Shown here: positions 22,542 to 24,750 of the stretch, piece by piece
How the letters are laid out: each line of letters starts with the position of its first letter
Position numbering within the stretch: position 1 is the stretch's first letter
Source: Pseudomonadales bacterium
GTDB taxonomy: Bacteria; Pseudomonadota; Gammaproteobacteria; Pseudomonadales; Moraxellaceae
Assembly: GCA_013043915.1 (NCBI GenBank)
Contig: JABEVH010000307.1
Coordinates: 1-24,750 of the forward strand
Length of the DNA: 24,750 nucleotides
Direction of reading: 5' to 3'
The notes under the pieces: generated by a model
Told to the model about the DNA's origin: nothing
Database searches by the model: none
The model's input: the letters and a program-made list of their open reading frames with translations, nothing else
Made by a program: the position numbers and the translations under genes

Positions 22542-22903
22542 ATGTCACTTGGGGAACCCTGGCAACTCTGCCTGTTTTTGATGAAATGACCATCTCCAGC
22601 CTGCGCGATATTATGGGCGAGGATTTTGATGACTTGCTACAGACCTTTATGACGGATGCTGATGTTCGCATGGACAGCGTACGGCAGGCGATAGATTCAG
22701 GTGATGCTGAAGCCTTACGCAAAGCAGCCCATAGTTTCAAGGGTTCGAGTGTTAATGTGGGTGCTCGTCGCTTAAGTGAAGTTTGTCGTATGCTGGAGGA
22801 TGCCCTGGTTCAAGGTCAGCAGCCTGATGCTCAGGAGTTTCTTGTCGCCTTGACGCGTGAGTATGAACAAGTTGTTGAGTCGGTTAACCGCTTGCGAGTG
22901 TAG
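22532..22903 (+). CDS. hptB: HptB-like histidine phosphotransfer protein
   Basis: This 123-residue protein contains a single Hpt four-helix domain with phosphorylated His67 in KAAHSFKGSSVNVGA, preceded by LLQTFMTDADVRMDSVRQAI and followed by LSEVCRMLEDAL. In Pseudomonas, HptB receives phosphate from hybrid kinases and passes it to the HsbR receiver. GGAG at 22523-22526 is 5 bases before ATG 22532; another ATG at 22538 is less well placed, and ATG 22517 is upstream of that site. Translation is coupled to hsbR through a 10-base overlap. No hybrid kinase is seen in the window, so the phosphate donor is elsewhere or could be CheA. Confidence 0.88.
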   Translation: MGMNVTWGTLATLPVFDEMTISSLRDIMGEDFDDLLQTFMTDADVRMDSVRQAIDSGDAEALRKAAHSFKGSSVNVGARRLSEVCRMLEDALVQGQQPDAQEFLVALTREYEQVVESVNRLRV

Positions 22904-22914
22904 TTCTGGGTAAT

Positions 22915-22930
22915 TGGCATTTATCTTGCT
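22915..22930 (+). promoter_or_regulatory. Sigma-54 promoter of fliK
   Basis: TGGCATTTATCTTGCT matches the -24/-12 consensus, with GG (22916-22917) and GC (22928-22929) separated by exactly 10 bases. A start near 22941 is predicted, which leaves a short leader before ATG 22967 and argues against the TTG at 22946. Confidence 0.75.
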
Positions 22931-22966
22931 TTACAGTTCATAACCTTGTATGTGGATGCCGCTGTT

Positions 22967-24316
22967 ATGACTACCCTCCTGCCTCCAAAAACACTGTCAA
23001 CTACTCATCATGCGTCGAAGGGTACAGCGCTAAGTGCCTCCAAAAGCACAGCCTCCAGCCAAGCAGCAGCGGGATCCGCTGCAAGCACGGGATCGGGCGA
23101 TTTCTCTGCAGTGATACAGCAGGTCGTCTCTGACCTTAAATCTGCCCCTGCCCTGTCATCGCCGCAAGGCGTTGGGACGGCAGGAACTGACCGAGGAGGC
23201 ACAAACTTGCCGCTACCTCAGCCTGAGAGTCAGAACAACCCAGTCTTAGAACCTTCAAAGAGCAAGCTCATGTCTCTTAAGGCAGCTGGCATAGAATCAA
23301 CCGCGCCCAGCCTGAAAGCAGGGGGCTCTGTAGTTCAACAACCTGTGGTTGTAGTTCAACAACCTGTGGTTGTAGTTCAACAACCTGTAGCTCACGAGCC
23401 AAGTCAAGTAGATACATCCATGTTGTTGCCCATGCCTGAACAGCCTAGCCATGTGGCTATAACCACTAATCATCAATCGACAGGACAGGATAAATCGCTA
23501 AAAGCCAACAAAAAAGCGGAGGGGTCAACGAGCAATACGCCAGGTGCCGGATGGATACCCCCCAGTGTTATGCCATTGCCGGCAGCGCCACTGGCCGTGT
23601 CCACTGGCTCCTTGCCGCCTGCCAGTTCATCACATGGCCATAGCGCAAACGGCAAGCAGAATTTGGCGGCTCAGGTAGATGCCGCACAGCAATCAGGTGC
23701 TTCGGTAGCGGTGGCGTCTATAGCTAAAGCAGCCAGTTTAGTCCCGGTGACGAAGCCCCTGGCATCTGATCATCAATCGGCTACAGCCTCATCAGATAGC
23801 ATGGTGGTGGGTTTGGGCTCAAGTCAGGCGCCGGTAACTAACGCGCTAGTACACAATGTTCAGGCAACGGATGTTCATGTTCAGACCCCTGTGCTGGATT
23901 CTCAGTTTTCTAGTGCTCTAGGACAGCACTTACTGATTTTGGCCGGTCAGCAGGTACAAACCGCTCGTTTGCATGTCAGTCCTCCTGAGTTAGGTCCTAT
24001 TGCTGTAGAAATTCGTATGCAATCCCATAATCAGGTATCGGTATCCATGATGGTTAGTCATGCCAGTACGCATGAAGTGCTGGCGCAGTCCATGGGTGCG
24101 TTGCATGATAGTTTTGCTGCTCAGGGTATGCAGTTACAGACCAGTTTGAGCGGTGGACAGGGTCAGGGTCAGGGGCAGCAGGCTCCCACTCGGGATGAGT
24201 GGTTACATTCTACGCAGGCACCCTCAGGCTCTACGATGGATTCTGCAAAAATTACTCCTTTAGCTCACGCTGCAAGCTCGCTGAATTCACAATCCCTACT
24301 AGACTTGTACGCGTAA
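22967..24316 (+). CDS. fliK: Flagellar hook-length control protein FliK
   Basis: FliK measures hook length and triggers the export switch from hook to filament subunits. The protein has about 449 residues. The N-terminal three quarters are low-complexity and rich in Ser, Ala, Gln, Pro and Thr, as is usual. The C-terminal Flg_hook domain (about 330-405) carries the diagnostic RLHVSPPELGPIAVEIRM and LAQSMGALHDSFAAQGMQLQ. A tail GGQGQGQGQQ follows. Near residue 122 a 7-residue unit VVQQPVV is repeated almost three times. ATG 22967 is preferred from the sigma-54 promoter position; TTG 22946 or GTG 22952 in the same frame are alternatives. Identity rests on the C-terminal domain and its position before fliL. 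Confidence 0.9.
   Translation: MTTLLPPKTLSTTHHASKGTALSASKSTASSQAAAGSAASTGSGDFSAVIQQVVSDLKSAPALSSPQGVGTAGTDRGGTNLPLPQPESQNNPVLEPSKSKLMSLKAAGIESTAPSLKAGGSVVQQPVVVVQQPVVVVQQPVAHEPSQVDTSMLLPMPEQPSHVAITTNHQSTGQDKSLKANKKAEGSTSNTPGAGWIPPSVMPLPAAPLAVSTGSLPPASSSHGHSANGKQNLAAQVDAAQQSGASVAVASIAKAASLVPVTKPLASDHQSATASSDSMVVGLGSSQAPVTNALVHNVQATDVHVQTPVLDSQFSSALGQHLLILAGQQVQTARLHVSPPELGPIAVEIRMQSHNQVSVSMMVSHASTHEVLAQSMGALHDSFAAQGMQLQTSLSGGQGQGQGQQAPTRDEWLHSTQAPSGSTMDSAKITPLAHAASSLNSQSLLDLYA
23330..23389 (+). repeat. In-frame 21-base tandem repeat in fliK
   Basis: The unit GTAGTTCAACAACCTGTGGTT (21 bases, given here only to mark it; 7 codons, VVQQPVV) occurs twice perfectly (23330-23350, 23351-23371) and once cut short (23372-23389). 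Copy number can change without a frameshift, shortening or lengthening the FliK ruler region. Confidence 0.95.
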
Positions 24317-24430
24317 GGGGTGTCATTCGACTGGCGCTGTATGGCCCAGGAACGTCAAGCAGTTGTCGTTATGCATTCCTTCGCAGGCAAGGTTAAGGCG
24401 CTATGGGCTCTGAATGTTTTGATTTTATTG

Positions 24431-24446
24431 TGGCATGGCTTTTGCA
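24431..24446 (+). promoter_or_regulatory. Sigma-54 promoter of the fliL operon
   Basis: TGGCATGGCTTTTGCA matches the -24/-12 consensus with GG (24432-24433) and GC (24444-24445) exactly 10 bases apart. It is 48 bases before the fliL ATG. The 24317-24430 stretch upstream holds no gene I can support and may contain activator sites. Confidence 0.75.
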
Positions 24447-24494
24447 TGTGTTACGGTTGTAGCTTTGAAGCAGGCTATTGACGGGGAATTTACG

Positions 24495-24750
24495 ATGGCA
24501 AAAGAACCTAAGAAAGATGAGAAGGCTGCTTCTGAAGCGACGGAGGTGGCTCCTAAAGCTGGCAACGGTGCGATGAAGATGGTGATGATTATCGCGGTCG
24601 CTGTGCTGCTATCGATGGCCGTTGCCGGTGGAGCCGTGTGGTGGTTTTTAGGGCATCATGCATCGTCAAAAGCAGAGCCAAAATTACCCGATAAGGCTAT
24701 CTATTATGATTTGACACCGGCGTTCACGGTGACATTGACCGACCCTGATA
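24495..24750 (+). CDS. fliL: Flagellar basal body-associated protein FliL (3' part outside window)
   Basis: The first 85 codons are visible. A Lys/Glu-rich cytoplasmic N-terminus (MAKEPKKDEKAASEATEV) is followed by one membrane helix at about 28-53 (MVMIIAVAVLLSMAVAGGAV, then WWFLG). The periplasmic part begins IYYDLTPAFTVTLTD, a typical FliL opening (the conserved Y-x-L-x-P-x-F-x-V motif). FliL surrounds the stator and supports flagellar rotation. GGGGAA stands 6 bases before the ATG. It probably heads a fliLMNOPQR-type operon that continues past the window, driven by the sigma-54 promoter just upstream. Confidence 0.9.
   Translation, partial: MAKEPKKDEKAASEATEVAPKAGNGAMKMVMIIAVAVLLSMAVAGGAVWWFLGHHASSKAEPKLPDKAIYYDLTPAFTVTLTDPD

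Noticed and set aside
22946..22966. TTG or GTG start of fliK upstream of ATG 22967
   Set aside because: The predicted sigma-54 transcript begins about 22941, leaving no room for a ribosome binding site before these codons.
1..24750. CRISPR arrays, tRNA or rRNA genes, insertion sequences, integrase or phage genes
   Set aside because: I looked for regular repeats, cloverleaf-like segments and transposase motifs on both strands and found none; the only clear tandem repeat is inside fliK.

Overview
The window reads as chromosomal DNA of a motile, flagellated Gram-negative proteobacterium. It looks gammaproteobacterial or close to that group (an Acidithiobacillia-like lineage is possible), judged from a GatCAB-style AspRS, Fe-SOD, GreB, a complete ybhGFSR-type exporter, an hsbA-hsbR-hptB cluster and sigma-54 promoters on flagellar genes. 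Base composition is fairly balanced throughout and I see no insertion sequence, phage gene, tRNA, rRNA or CRISPR array. Genes are tightly packed and many overlap by 4 to 10 bases.

Layout. (1) 1-2808, minus strand: an aspS-yebC-ruvC operon; ruvC runs off the left edge and appears to start at a non-canonical ATC codon. (2) 3034-4548, plus strand: a small acidic PA3496-like protein, Fe superoxide dismutase sodB and a GreB-type transcript cleavage factor, with a strong hairpin between sodB and greB. (3) 4553-5397: a doubtful small ORF converging on a minus-strand DedA-family membrane protein. (4) 5597-10535: ybhG-ybhF-ybhS-ybhR, a membrane-fusion protein, a fused double ATPase and two ABC-2 permeases, behind a promoter region holding two dyads. 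(5) 10691-19165: a chemotaxis operon STAS-cheY-cheA-cheW-mcp-cheR-cheD-cheB. (6) 19230-22903: a second, sensorless membrane chemoreceptor followed by hsbA (STAS), hsbR (receiver, PP2C phosphatase, HATPase) and hptB (Hpt), in the same order as the HptB pathway of Pseudomonas aeruginosa. (7) 22967-24750: fliK and the start of fliL, each preceded by an excellent sigma-54 -24/-12 promoter.

How the parts work together. Regions 5 to 7 form a motility block. The large MCP probably senses a ligand through a periplasmic domain and a PAS domain and signals through CheW to CheA and CheY; CheR, CheB and CheD provide adaptation. The second receptor-like protein lies in front of a partner-switching module: HptB would relay phosphate to the HsbR receiver, which controls phosphorylation of the anti-sigma-antagonist HsbA, known in Pseudomonas to act on FlgM/FliA and on biofilm switching. 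Placing this module inside a chemotaxis-flagellar block, behind a chemoreceptor, suggests that array signalling and flagellar gene control are coupled.

The most noteworthy items are the ATC start of ruvC, the receptor-HsbA-HsbR-HptB module, the overlap in which the CheR-docking tail of the MCP is also the cheR translation start, the 10-G tract before cheY, and the paired sigma-54 promoters.
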